A DNA stretch of 64,000 nucleotides from DASSFZ01 sp035283185. Its GTDB lineage: Bacteria; Chloroflexota; Anaerolineae; Fen-1058. Shown here in pieces: positions 54,398 to 63,965 of this stretch. The stretch's first letter is position 1. The number at the start of each line of letters is the position of its first letter. Below the pieces are notes generated by a model. The model was given only the letters and a program-made list of their open reading frames with translations, was not told the DNA's origin and searched no databases. Both the position numbers and the translations under genes were made by a program. The DNA lies in the NCBI GenBank assembly GCA_035283185.1, contig DATEUJ010000124.1, positions 4,438 through 68,437 on the forward strand, given 5' to 3'.

Positions 54398-54586
54398 AAT
54401 GCGCTTCTGGACCGACGCCCATCGCCGTCGCTCGATGTCACGCTCTCGCGAGAGATGCTCTGGCCGCCAGATCATAGATACCGAACCGTGAATGCGACGG
54501 TGAACGTCTGCGACAATGTCGATCCCAAAGTCGTGCGGACGTTGGTATCGGTGATAGTGCCCTACAATCAGGGCGAAGAAGAATAG
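54398..54586 (+). pseudogene. C-terminal remnant of another secreted protein
   Basis: An open frame without start reads SLDVTLSREMLWPPDHRYRT, then VNATVNVCDNVDPKVVRTLV and SVIVPYNQGEEE. The LWPP-(N/D)-H...V-x-A-x-V...DN-x-DP...TLVS pattern is a recurrent Ig-like segment in exported bacterial proteins. A TGA at 54395-54397 closes the frame upstream, so it is a fragment. Confidence 0.5.
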
Positions 54587-54636
54587 CGAATCAGAACCGA
54601 GGCTGTCGTGATCGTTTGAAGCACGTCACACAAATT

Positions 54637-54674
54637 AAGAAGGGCCGCTATGGTACACAGCGGCCCTTCTTGTT
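54637..54674. terminator. Bidirectional terminator
   Basis: AAGAAGGGCCGCT (54637-54649) pairs perfectly with AGCGGCCCTTCTT (54659-54671), followed by GTTT on the plus strand and AATTT on the minus strand. It sits between convergent genes. Confidence 0.85.
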
Positions 54675-54694
54675 TGGCACGAGTACGCCGTCGC

Positions 54695-55363
54695 TCACCC
54701 CCGCTGCAGGCTGCGCAGCGCCTGCACCACATCCGCCGGGAGATTGGCGATCTCGGCAAAGGCAAAAAGGGAGTCAGGCAGTTCGTCGGCCCAAAGCCAG
54801 TCCACCTGCAGCCAGAAGCCGGGCAGTGCTCTGGAGTGATACCGGCCATCCGCTTCCACCGGAACAGGCCGGTATTGGCCGCGCTCGTCGAGCTGATAGA
54901 ACTCGGCCCGCTGGCGCTTGGGGCGCGGGTCGATAATCCAGTATTCCGGCACGCCGTGCTGTTCGTACTCCTCGAACTTCTCCACCCGGTCACGGACGAC
55001 GCTGTCGTCGGACACAATCTCAACCACCAGGTCGGCCGGCCCCGCGACGCCCTCTTCGGTCAGGCGCGACTCGTGCTCGCGCGCCACGAACAAGATGTCC
55101 GGCTCGCGTCCTGACCCCTCCGGGCTGAGCTTCATTTGAAAAGGCGCGGAGCGGAATTTGCCGACTCGGAAGAATTGATCGAACAGATCAAACAGCACGA
55201 TCAGAAAGCGAACGATGTCTTGATGCCGGTCTTTCGCCGTCATGTGAATGATGACCTCCCCATTGACCCACTCCGCGTGAACGTCCTCATCGGCCCATGC
55301 CAGAAATTCCTCGTAGGTCATCTTCAACCGCTCGCCGGGTTTCGCCAGTTCCTTGAGCGCCAT
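54695..55363 (-). CDS. Uma2-family (DUF820) putative endonuclease
   Basis: 222 residues. The restriction-endonuclease-like core is visible: MTYEEFLAWADEDVHAEWVN (Glu), REPDILFVA (Asp) and PADLVVEIVSDDSVVRDRVE with the E-x-V/I core, then KFEEYEQHGVPEYWIIDPR and AEFYQLDERGQYRPV. Uma2 proteins are abundant in Cyanobacteria and Chloroflexota; their biological role is not settled. It is a lone gene, convergent with the nuclease gene. Confidence 0.85.
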   Translation of the reverse strand: MALKELAKPGERLKMTYEEFLAWADEDVHAEWVNGEVIIHMTAKDRHQDIVRFLIVLFDLFDQFFRVGKFRSAPFQMKLSPEGSGREPDILFVAREHESRLTEEGVAGPADLVVEIVSDDSVVRDRVEKFEEYEQHGVPEYWIIDPRPKRQRAEFYQLDERGQYRPVPVEADGRYHSRALPGFWLQVDWLWADELPDSLFAFAEIANLPADVVQALRSLQRG

Positions 55364-55472
55364 GCGACTCTCCTTCCCAGTCTAGCGTCTCCATAAACAA
55401 TTGTAATCTCAACTTCCTGAAATCACAACAACAGAAAAGAGCCGCTCCGTTGGCAGAGCGGCCCTTTATTAC

Positions 55473-55506
55473 AGACCTGCCAGGTCTCCGAAGACCTGGC
55501 AGGTCT
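55473..55506. repeat. Paired 15-bp palindromes AGACCTGsCAGGTCT
   Basis: AGACCTGCCAGGTCT (55473-55487) and AGACCTGGCAGGTCT (55492-55506) are four bases apart, the same pair as after atpF. Just before it lies GCCGCTC-x-x-x-GGCAGAGCGGC with TTTATT. The pair closes the aminomutase operon. Confidence 0.75.
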
Positions 55507-55513
55507 TACCTAT

Positions 55514-56512
55514 TTACGCCGGCCTGCGCTTACTCGCCCACCTGACGATCTGCGACGCCATCGCGCCGTAATCGTAGCCGGCCACTTTCGCCGTCTTGGC
55601 GAATCCGCCGTCAATCGTGATGTCGCAGTTGGCGTTCACGTCCACGACGTATGGCACACCGTCGCGCACGCGCGTGTCGATGCGGCCGTAATCGCGGCAG
55701 CGCAGCGCGCGATACGCCGCCAGCGCCGTCGCGCGGATCGCCTCAGCCACCGGCTCCTCGATCTCTGCTGGGCAGCGGGAAGGCGTGTGCGTGTACTGGA
55801 AAGAGGTCGGCACCCACTTCGAGTCGTAATCGACGACACGGCGGCGCGGGTCTTCAATGTCGCCGAAGTCGATCTCGTACAGCGGCAGTGCCTGCGGCGC
55901 GCCGTTGCCCCAGATGGCGACGTTGATTTCACGCCCGGCGATGAACTCCTCGGCCAGCGCGCCGACGCCAAATTTGCCCATGATGAAGTCGATCTGGCGG
56001 CGCAGCCCGGCGGCATCCTCTACCACCGAATCGGCCGTGATGCCGTACGAGCAGTGCTCGGCCACCGGCTTGACGATGGCGGGGAAGGTTGTCCACTCGT
56101 CCGCATCCCGCGTATCGGTGAACACACGCCAGCGCGGCGTCTCAATGCCAAGACGCTCGAGGATCTTTTTGAACTCCGCCTTGTTCTGCGTATACTGCAG
56201 CGTCCACGCGTCTGAACCGGTGTAGGTGAAGCCCATGTCGTCTAGCGTCCGGGCGACCAGATCGTAGGCGTTCGGCGCGCCGTCGATGCCCTCGCACCAG
56301 TTGAAGACGATCGCCTCGCGCGGATCGTAGCCGCGCAGCGGGTCGACAATGTCCGCCCGAACTTCCACCGGCTGTACCGCGTGGCCCTGATGGCGCAGGC
56401 CGCCGGCCATGCGCTCGAGGTGCTGCATGCAGTCGAGCACGTCCTCCGGCGTCCACGTCGAGTCGTAGTTATACAACAGCAGCACAGGCGGATGAGAACC
56501 GTTCTCGCTCAT
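55514..56512 (-). CDS. ATP-grasp ligase, D-Ala-D-Ala-ligase-like (third in operon)
   Basis: 332 residues. N-terminal preATP-grasp region with VFNWCEGIDGAPNAYDLVAR; central region FPAIVKPVAEHCSYGITADS; LAEEFIAGREINVAIWGNGA; and the Mg2+ site RIDTRVRDGVPYVVDVNANCD. These correspond to the ATP-grasp landmarks of Ddl-like carboxylate-amine ligases. The genomic company (two further ATP-grasps and an aminomutase) argues against peptidoglycan D-Ala-D-Ala synthesis. It is the last gene of the operon, 83 bp after the GNAT gene, with a GTTCC inverted repeat in the gap. Confidence 0.8.
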   Translation of the reverse strand: MSENGSHPPVLLLYNYDSTWTPEDVLDCMQHLERMAGGLRHQGHAVQPVEVRADIVDPLRGYDPREAIVFNWCEGIDGAPNAYDLVARTLDDMGFTYTGSDAWTLQYTQNKAEFKKILERLGIETPRWRVFTDTRDADEWTTFPAIVKPVAEHCSYGITADSVVEDAAGLRRQIDFIMGKFGVGALAEEFIAGREINVAIWGNGAPQALPLYEIDFGDIEDPRRRVVDYDSKWVPTSFQYTHTPSRCPAEIEEPVAEAIRATALAAYRALRCRDYGRIDTRVRDGVPYVVDVNANCDITIDGGFAKTAKVAGYDYGAMASQIVRWASKRRPA

Positions 56513-56531
56513 CTTCGCTTACCCCCTTACC

Positions 56532-56591
56532 AGAGTTCCCTGAGTTCCTTCAGTTCCTTCTGCGGAACTCAGGGACCCGAAGGAACTCGAG
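56532..56591. repeat. GTTCC-word inverted repeat inside the aminomutase operon
   Basis: GAGTTCCCTGAGTTCC, CTTCAGTTCC on the left and GGAACTCAGGG, GAAGGAACTC on the right form an imperfect hairpin. The same family is found between the ABC permease genes at 15841-15905. Confidence 0.65.
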
Positions 56592-56595
56592 CACA

Positions 56596-57114
56596 TCAGC
56601 CGACTCGCTTGGTATAGATCACCAATCCATCGCCGCTGCGATAGAAATCCGGCAGCAGCGCCAGGCGGCGATAGCCGCAGCGCTCGTATAGCGCCCGCGC
56701 GGCAGCGTACGTCGGCGTGTCTGACGTCTCTACCCATATCCAGCCGCCGCCGCGCGCCCTTGCCTTCGCCTCGACGGCCCTCATCAAAGCGCGCCCGACG
56801 CCACGCCGCTGCGCGTCTGGGCGCGCCGCGATCCAGTACAAGTCGAACGCGTGCATCGCCAGGTCGCGCGGCCCCCACGAAGCGAAGCCCAGCACACGCC
56901 CGTCCTCGCAGTACGACAGGAAATGATAGCCCGATACTTCCGGGTCGTCGCAGTACCCGTCGAGCATCTCTGCGACCGTGGCGACTTCGCGCTGAGTGAA
57001 CACGCCCGCCTCGATCGCAACCTGCACGATCTGCTCGCGCTCGTCCGGTGTCGTGGGCTGCACTGAGCCTGTGGCGAGCCAGGGCGAGGGTTGGAGGGTT
57101 GGCAAGACTGCCAT
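56596..57114 (-). CDS. GNAT-family N-acetyltransferase
   Basis: 172 residues from the ATG at 57114, overlapping the stop of the preceding ligase as TGATG; the open frame upstream is a shadow of that ligase. GNAT core: FLSYCEDGRVLGFASWGPRD, YWIAARPDAQRRGVGRALMR with the acetyl-CoA loop R/Q-x-x-G-V-G-R-A, and YAAARALYERCGYRRLALLP. The substrate is unknown. In archaea and some bacteria an acetyltransferase (AblB) works with lysine 2,3-aminomutase to make N-epsilon-acetyl-beta-lysine, but this protein is shorter and embedded among ligases, so its acceptor may be the ligated product. Confidence 0.82.
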   Translation of the reverse strand: MAVLPTLQPSPWLATGSVQPTTPDEREQIVQVAIEAGVFTQREVATVAEMLDGYCDDPEVSGYHFLSYCEDGRVLGFASWGPRDLAMHAFDLYWIAARPDAQRRGVGRALMRAVEAKARARGGGWIWVETSDTPTYAAARALYERCGYRRLALLPDFYRSGDGLVIYTKRVG

Positions 57115-58229
57115 CACAACGCGCCCTCCTTGCCTCGGCGCGCCCACGCCCAGCGGGCGATGCGCGCGACCATCTGCGGATAGTCGTATCCGGCGGCGCG
57201 CGCCGCGTTCGGGAAGCCGGCGTCGGAGGCCAGGCATGGGTTGGGATTGACTTCCAGCACCATCGGCCTGCCGTCTTTCAGCCGCATGTCGACGCGGGCA
57301 TAGTCGCGGCAGCCCATCACCCGATACGCCATGCGCGCCGTCTTGCCGATCCTCTCGGCCAGCGCGTTGTCGATATCGGCCGGGCAGCGCACGTACATCG
57401 TGCGGTACTCCAGCGCCTCCGGGTTCCACTTGGCGTCAAAGTGAAGAAAGCGCTGATACGGATCGGCCCAGTCGCAATAATCCAGCTCGGCGATAGGCAG
57501 CATGTACAGCCGGCCGTTGCCCCACAGGCCGACGTTGAACTCGCGCCCATCGATGAATTCCTCGACCAGCGCCGGCTCGCGGTACGTATCCAGGACGTAC
57601 TCCACGCGCCGCCGCAGCGATAACTCGTCGCGGACGACCGAGTCGCGGTCGATGCCGATGCTGGCGTCTTCGGCCACCGGCTTGACGATGGCCGGGAGCG
57701 ACACCCGAATCAGATCGTCCCGCTGGGCGAAGACCTGGTAGCGCGCGGTCGGGACACCTGCCGCCTTCAATATCTCCTTGGTGTGCGCTTTGTTCTGCGC
57801 GTTCGCCAGCGTGCCCACCGACGCGCCGGTGAACCGCAGGCCCAGGTCGGTCATGCGCTGGGCGACCTCGCCGTCACGATGCGAATCGCCTTGCAGGTGC
57901 TCACACAGATTGAACACCAGCGTGGTCTGGCTGTCGAATTCCGACGCAATCCGGTCGACGTCGCTCAGGTCGTAGACGACATAGGTCTGCGCGCGAATCC
58001 GGGCGCGATTCAGGTTTTCGGCGATGGTCTGCGCCGTCCGGATCGTCTCCAGCTCGGCTTCCAGCTCGCGCGGCTCGCCGCGAACCGTGCGCTCGATGGC
58101 GCTGTAGGCCACCAGCACCCGCCGCAGCGGGCGATGGAGCGCCACACCTTCCTCGACGGCCGCCCTCGCTCGCGCCCCCCCGAGGACGGCCGGCAATATC
58201 AGCGAGGCCTCACCCAGGCTTGCGTCCAT
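57114..58229 (-). CDS. ATP-grasp ligase, D-Ala-D-Ala-ligase-like (second in operon)
   Basis: 371 residues. An N-terminal extension (about 1-60) is followed by VFNLCEHLQGDSHRDGEVAQ, LPAIVKPVAEDASIGIDRDS, LVEEFIDGREFNVGLWGNGR, YARVDMRLKDGRPMVLEVNP and NPCLASDAGFPNAARAAGYD. It is closer to the third ligase (shared GRE-x-NV-x-x-WGNG, CPA-x-I, and CRDY-x-R-x-D) than to the first. Its start lies 20 bp inside the end of the preceding ligase, so expression is coupled. Family chemistry: acyl-phosphate formation from a carboxylate followed by attack of an amine. Confidence 0.82.
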   Translation of the reverse strand: MDASLGEASLILPAVLGGARARAAVEEGVALHRPLRRVLVAYSAIERTVRGEPRELEAELETIRTAQTIAENLNRARIRAQTYVVYDLSDVDRIASEFDSQTTLVFNLCEHLQGDSHRDGEVAQRMTDLGLRFTGASVGTLANAQNKAHTKEILKAAGVPTARYQVFAQRDDLIRVSLPAIVKPVAEDASIGIDRDSVVRDELSLRRRVEYVLDTYREPALVEEFIDGREFNVGLWGNGRLYMLPIAELDYCDWADPYQRFLHFDAKWNPEALEYRTMYVRCPADIDNALAERIGKTARMAYRVMGCRDYARVDMRLKDGRPMVLEVNPNPCLASDAGFPNAARAAGYDYPQMVARIARWAWARRGKEGAL

Positions 58230-59322
58230 TGTTAGATGCCCTCTCCTCCTTCAGGGTGATTGCTTCGACGAGGCCGAGCCGCCGAAGCGCGGCATCCAGG
58301 ATGCCGTTGACGAGATCGGCGTGCGACCAGCCATTGGCCGCCGCCATCAGCGTCAGGTCGCTGATCGGCGTGATGCCGGGCAGCGAATTGATCTCCAGAA
58401 TGGTCGGCTTGTCGCCTTCGAGTCGATTCAAGCGGAAATCGACGCGGGCGAAGTCCAGCGTATTCGTCACGCGCATGGTCTCGACGGCCAGGCGGGCCAG
58501 CTCGCCGGCCAGCGGCTCGGGCAGATCGGCCGGGCATTGATAGCGATAGTCGTCGGCTCGATCCACCTTGTATGCGGCGGTGTAAATCGGCGCCGCCTGC
58601 TCCCCATAGCCGGAATAATCGACCATCGAGATCGGGAACACATGCAGGTCGGGCCAGTTGCCGACCATGCCGACCGTCACGTCGCGGCCCTCGATATACT
58701 CTTCGACCAGTGCCGGCTCCCGATAAGCATGTATCAAATACGCCACCCGATCGCGCACTTCGGCGTCCGTGTGCAGCACCGAACGTTCGTCGATGCCCAT
58801 GCCGGTGCCTTCGCACGCCGGCTTTGCAAATAGGGGAAACCGCAAGGCCGGATCGAGCGGCTCGTCGGGCGAACGAAATTCCTGAAAGGCGGGCGTCGGC
58901 AACCCGTGGAATGCCAGCACGCGCTTGGTCATCGGCTTGTCGAGCGTCAGCGCCAGCGCCCGCACCTGCGAGCCGGTGTACGGCACGCCGAGCATCTCCA
59001 GCAGCGCCGGCGCCTGCGCCTCGCGCGCGTCGCCGCGAAAGCCCTCACAGGTGTTGAAGCAGATGTCCACCGGCGTCTCACGCAAACGCGCGGGCAAGGC
59101 CGCATTCCCCTCCATTGGAAACACGGTATGCCCGCACGCTTCGAGCGCCGCGCGATAAGCGGCGACGTTATTCTCGTGGTCCAGCTCGTACAGGTAATCG
59201 TGTGGCGCGCCAGGCGGCGGCTCGGGCGCGTTCGACGCCAGGTTGACCAGCAGCGCAACGCGCAGCGAGCGCCCCGAGCGCGTGGAGTCGCACTCCTCGA
59301 ATTCTTTATCTGGCTCGCTCAC
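58210..59322 (-). CDS. ATP-grasp ligase, D-Ala-D-Ala-ligase-like (first in operon)
   Basis: 370 residues. Landmarks: VDICFNTCEGFRGDAREAQA, LGVPYTGSQVRALALTLDKP, FPLFAKPACEGTGMGIDERS, LVEEYIEGRDVTVGMVGNWP, and FARVDFRLNRLEGDKPTILE then INSLPGITPISDLTLMAAAN. The E-I-N-S-L-P-G-I-T pattern is close to that of true Ddl enzymes (EVNTxPG). It begins 30 bp after the aminomutase stop. It could ligate beta-lysine or couple an amino acid to it; this is inference. Confidence 0.82.
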   Translation of the reverse strand: MSEPDKEFEECDSTRSGRSLRVALLVNLASNAPEPPPGAPHDYLYELDHENNVAAYRAALEACGHTVFPMEGNAALPARLRETPVDICFNTCEGFRGDAREAQAPALLEMLGVPYTGSQVRALALTLDKPMTKRVLAFHGLPTPAFQEFRSPDEPLDPALRFPLFAKPACEGTGMGIDERSVLHTDAEVRDRVAYLIHAYREPALVEEYIEGRDVTVGMVGNWPDLHVFPISMVDYSGYGEQAAPIYTAAYKVDRADDYRYQCPADLPEPLAGELARLAVETMRVTNTLDFARVDFRLNRLEGDKPTILEINSLPGITPISDLTLMAAANGWSHADLVNGILDAALRRLGLVEAITLKEERASNNGRKPG

Positions 59323-59352
59323 CCGACCTCACAGTCTGACGGCGGTTACGAT

Positions 59353-60741
<1,389 letters not shown>

Positions 60742-60775
60742 AGCGATCCTCCAGTTGTGTCGGTCTCCCAACCTC

Positions 60776-60873
60776 AGACTTCGGAAGTCTTCGCGAAGCT
60801 TCCGACCGGCGAAGCGCCTCGAACATCCTCGCAACACTGACAGCACGGCGCGCCATGTAGACTTCCGAAGTCT
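60776..60873. repeat. Pair of AGACTTCsGAAGTCT palindromes upstream of kamA
   Basis: AGACTTCGGAAGTCT at 60776-60790 and AGACTTCCGAAGTCT at 60859-60873 surround a region with a third degenerate copy (GAAGCTTCCGA, 60795-60805). They lie in the untranslated region between the OmpR-type gene and kamA, whose 341-bp gap contains no gene. Confidence 0.7.
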
Positions 60874-61082
60874 TTCAGCAACTGTAACCCAACTGGGCGC
60901 TCTTTGTCTAATCCGACTTGCATTGTACAGCAATTCACGCTTCGTTGAGTGTAAACATAGTGAAAGCTTTTCGGTGAAATGCCGGTGAAAAAGATCGGGC
61001 CGCGATCGATTGGACACGACTCGATCGCGGCCGGGACAGACGATCGACGAAGGACAGATGAGGGCGCGAAGAGAGAAGGCGA

Positions 61083-61754
61083 TTACTCGGGAACGGACAA
61101 CATGTATCCAAACCCCCGCACCGAGCGCAGGTATTCTCCCGTCTGCGGGTTCCATCTCATCTTGCGGCGAATGAGGCGCACGTGCGCCTTCAGCAGCTCC
61201 TGTGCTTCGGCCTTGCTGCCGTCGTAGCCCCACACCTGTCGCAGCAACTCGCGAAAACCCAGCACCTCGTTCGGCCTTTGCGCCAGCGTCACGAGAATCT
61301 GGTATTGCATCGGCGGCAACTGCACCCACTTGCGCCGGCGGAACTTGGCCCGCTTGCGAGCCAGGTCAATCGTCAGGTCGCCCAGGCGCAGCCACTCGGC
61401 CGAGCGGCGAGAAGAGCGGAGCAAAGTCAGCGCCGCCCCGACACGACTGCGATCCACCTTGGTCGGCTTGCGCCCACTGTTCTTGATGGGCACAATCACC
61501 GGCCAGCGGCCAACCGAGACGAACATCCTCGTCAACGCCTGAAACTGTCGATCGAGAAACGCGCGGTCGACCAGCATGAGCTCGAGCGCGGATTCGTGAT
61601 GCAGCACCTTCGCAGCCGCCGCCACGTTCGCGGCGATGAGACACACCACGCCATCTTCGGCCAGCGCCTGCGCCCACCGCGCGGCGACAATCTCCTCGGC
61701 CAAGATCATCACGCGCTGCCTGCGGCGCTTGGTACCATCGGCCAGTTCAGTCAT
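61083..61754 (-). CDS. OmpR/PhoB-type winged-helix regulator with degenerate receiver
   Basis: 223 residues. The N-terminal half resembles a receiver (RVMILAEEIVAARWAQALAE to LELMLVDRAFLDRQ) but lacks the usual early acidic pair, so phosphorylation is doubtful. The C-terminal Trans_reg_C domain is clear: WLRLGDLTIDLARKRAKFRR, LPPMQYQILVTLAQRPNEVL, LLRQVWGYDGSKAEAQELLK, AHVRLIRRKMRW and YLRSVRGFGYML. It is encoded just upstream of, and in the same direction as, the kamA operon and is a candidate regulator of it. Confidence 0.8.
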   Translation of the reverse strand: MTELADGTKRRRQRVMILAEEIVAARWAQALAEDGVVCLIAANVAAAAKVLHHESALELMLVDRAFLDRQFQALTRMFVSVGRWPVIVPIKNSGRKPTKVDRSRVGAALTLLRSSRRSAEWLRLGDLTIDLARKRAKFRRRKWVQLPPMQYQILVTLAQRPNEVLGFRELLRQVWGYDGSKAEAQELLKAHVRLIRRKMRWNPQTGEYLRSVRGFGYMLSVPE

Positions 61755-61860
61755 GATCTCTCCTCGATTTCATTATAATCCGTTTCGATGATCGATCAAC
61801 AAGGACAGCGCCCGGCGCGGCAGCCGGTGTGCACGCAAAACATGTCAGGTGGCTCACCGC

Positions 61861-61896
61861 CCGCGTCCTCGCGGGCGGCCAACCGCGAGGACGCGG
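61861..61896. terminator. Strong GC hairpin, terminator-like
   Basis: CCGCGTCCTCGCGG (61861-61874) pairs exactly with CCGCGAGGACGCGG (61883-61896) around GCGGCCAA and is followed by TTTGG. It lies in the divergent gap between the regulator and the phospholipase-like gene, so its role is unclear. Confidence 0.5.
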
Positions 61897-61953
61897 TTTG
61901 GCGAGCACTATAACGACTGACAACATTTGCGTGTACACAGCAGCCGCCTGCCC

Positions 61954-61981
61954 TTGCGTCGAGACACGAGCAAGGTACAAT
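61954..61981 (+). promoter_or_regulatory. Candidate promoter of the phospholipase C-like gene
   Basis: TTGCGT (61954-61959), 16 bp, TACAAT (61976-61981), about 32 bp before the ATG. A GGTACAAT word also lies upstream of galE at 62817-62824. Confidence 0.45.
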
Positions 61982-62012
61982 ACCGGTCGACTCTCTCGCG
62001 CACCCATCGGCC

Positions 62013-62765
62013 ATGCCCACACCTGTGCAGCACCTCGTCATCGCCAACGCCATTCTCGCGAAGTCGAGCCTTCCCGAGCGGGCGCGCGCATTTCTCAACG
62101 CGCAGCGCGCCGAGTTCCTGTTCGGCAACGTCGCACCCGACGTGCAGACCGTCTCCGGCCAGCCGCGCGCGGCGACGCATTTTTTCAACGTGCCGCTGGA
62201 CTCCAGCCGGCCGGCGCATGAGGTGATGTTCGAGGCCCATACCTACTTGAGCGAGCCAGGCCGGCTGCCGGCCGCGCAGGCTGCCTTCCTCGCCGGTTAC
62301 GTCGTGCATTTGCTGCTCGACGTGATGTGGGTGCGCGACATCTTCCAGCCCATATTCGGGCCGGACGCCGGCTGGAGCACCTTTCACGACCGGCTCTTCC
62401 TGCACAACGTGCTCCGCGCCTGGTGCGACCGCCGCGATCAGGCAGGCCTGGCAGGAAACGCCGGCGCATCCCTGGCGGCCGTCACGCCGAAACGCTGGTT
62501 GCCGTTCACCGGCGACAGATACCTGCGCCAATGGCGTGACGCGCTCGTCGAGCAGCTCACCCCGGGCGCTACCATTCGCACCGTCCAGGTATTCGCAGAG
62601 CGCGGCCGGATCGACCCCCTGGCGTTTGAGCGCGTGCTGGAATCCGAGGACGAATTGAACGACCGTATATTCAGCCACGCGCCGCGCCGCGTCATCGACG
62701 ATTTCTACGCGTGGGGGCTGTCCGAATCGTGCGCGCTCCTCGACGACTACCTGGCCCGCGTATAG
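62013..62765 (+). CDS. Zinc-dependent phospholipase C-like protein
   Basis: 250 residues. Metal-site pattern of the bacterial zinc phospholipase C fold: TPVQHLVIAN (His near 7), FLFGNVAPDVQ (Asp near 43), ATHFFNV (His near 55) and FLAGYVVHLLLDVMWVRDIF (His-x3-Asp near 94). There is no signal peptide, so it may act in the cytoplasm or belong to the uncharacterised intracellular branch of this family. It lies 97 bp upstream of galE and could be co-transcribed. Confidence 0.7.
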   Translation: MPTPVQHLVIANAILAKSSLPERARAFLNAQRAEFLFGNVAPDVQTVSGQPRAATHFFNVPLDSSRPAHEVMFEAHTYLSEPGRLPAAQAAFLAGYVVHLLLDVMWVRDIFQPIFGPDAGWSTFHDRLFLHNVLRAWCDRRDQAGLAGNAGASLAAVTPKRWLPFTGDRYLRQWRDALVEQLTPGATIRTVQVFAERGRIDPLAFERVLESEDELNDRIFSHAPRRVIDDFYAWGLSESCALLDDYLARV

Positions 62766-62862
62766 GATACGCGGACGCCTTCGCAAGGGCAGGCCGGTTC
62801 CAGACACCGTGCACGTGGTACAATCGTATCCTAGTTGCGGAACCGAAGTGGAGATTCCTTCC

Positions 62863-63849
62863 ATGAAGATACTCGTCACCGGCGGAGCCGGCTACGTCGG
62901 CAGCCACTGTGTCGAAGAGCTGTGCGAAGCGGGCGAAGACGTCGTCGTCTTCGACAATCTTTACTACGGCCATCGCGAGGCCGTCCACCCCAAAGCGAAA
63001 TTTGTCGAAGGCGATCTGAAGGACGCCGACGCCCTCAAACGGCTGTTCGACGCACAGCCTTGTGATGCGGTGATGCACTTTGCGTCGCATACTCTCGTCG
63101 GCGAGTCGATGGAGAAGCCGCTGCTGTACCTGGGTGACAACATCACCAACGCGCTGAATCTATTCCGCGCGATGATCGACCACGGCGTCAGGCGCTTCAT
63201 CCTGTCGTCGACGGCCAACCTGTTCGACAAGCCGGAGCGCATACCGATCGACGAGGAGGAGCGCATCGTGCCGGGCAGCCCATACGGAGAAAGCAAGAAC
63301 ATCATCGAGCGGCAGTTGCACTGGCTGGACAAAATCTACGGCATCCGCTACGCCTGCCTGCGCTACTTCAACGCGTCGGGCGCATCGCCGACCGGCCAGC
63401 GCGGCGAGGATCACGAGCCTGAAACCCATTTGATCCCGATCATCCTCCAGGTCGCGCTCGGCCAGCGCGAGAAATTGATTGTCTTCGGCAGCGACTATCC
63501 CACGCCGGACGGCACGTGCATACGCGACTACGTCCACGTCAACGACCTGGCGCAGGCGCACATCCTGGCGCTGCAGGCGCTCGACCAGGGCAGCCGCACG
63601 TACAACCTCGGCAATGGCAACGGGTACTCGAACCTGGAAGTGCTCCAGACCGCCGAAGCCGTGACTGGCAGGAAGATCGCCTGGGAGTTCGGGCCGCGCC
63701 GACCCGGCGACCCGGCCGTCCTCGTCGCAAGCAGCGAGCGCATCCAGCGCGAGCTGGGCTGGAAGCCGCGCTTCGGCTCGCTGCGCGACATCATCTCCAC
63801 GGCCTGGGAATGGCACCGGGCGCACCCGAATGGGTACGACGGCAAATAG
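62863..63849 (+). CDS. galE: UDP-glucose 4-epimerase
   Basis: 328 residues from the ATG at 62863; upstream in-frame codons carry no homology. NAD-binding GGAGYVGSH (about 8-16); extended SDR catalytic residues in LSSTANLF and SPYGESKNIIERQL (Ser, Tyr-x3-Lys); LRYFNASGASPTGQRGEDHE; GTCIRDYVHVNDLAQAHILA; and RRPGDPAVLVASSERIQREL. It interconverts UDP-glucose and UDP-galactose in the cytoplasm for envelope polysaccharide. Standard length. Confidence 0.9.
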   Translation: MKILVTGGAGYVGSHCVEELCEAGEDVVVFDNLYYGHREAVHPKAKFVEGDLKDADALKRLFDAQPCDAVMHFASHTLVGESMEKPLLYLGDNITNALNLFRAMIDHGVRRFILSSTANLFDKPERIPIDEEERIVPGSPYGESKNIIERQLHWLDKIYGIRYACLRYFNASGASPTGQRGEDHEPETHLIPIILQVALGQREKLIVFGSDYPTPDGTCIRDYVHVNDLAQAHILALQALDQGSRTYNLGNGNGYSNLEVLQTAEAVTGRKIAWEFGPRRPGDPAVLVASSERIQRELGWKPRFGSLRDIISTAWEWHRAHPNGYDGK

Positions 63850-63854
63850 AGGGC

Positions 63855-63965
63855 GTGCTATAACTCGACTTTTGCAGCACTTTAACAACTGAATCCCCAA
63901 GCGTTGACCGGTAAGGCAAGGCGGGTTTACACTTCCCGAGAACAAATAAGCTCAGGAGGTGGCCG
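63855..63965 (+). other. Gap after galE, possible left end of an insertion sequence
   Basis: GTGCTATAACTCGACTTTTG begins shortly after the galE stop and resembles the terminal sequence style of IS elements. A ribosome site AGGAGG lies at 63954-63959. The right end is outside the window, so terminal inverted repeats cannot be checked. Confidence 0.3.

Noticed and set aside
60742..61329. N-terminal extension of the kamA frame by 196 codons
   Set aside because: It passes through palindromic repeats and low-complexity sequence; the ATG at 60741 has a good ribosome site and normal family length.
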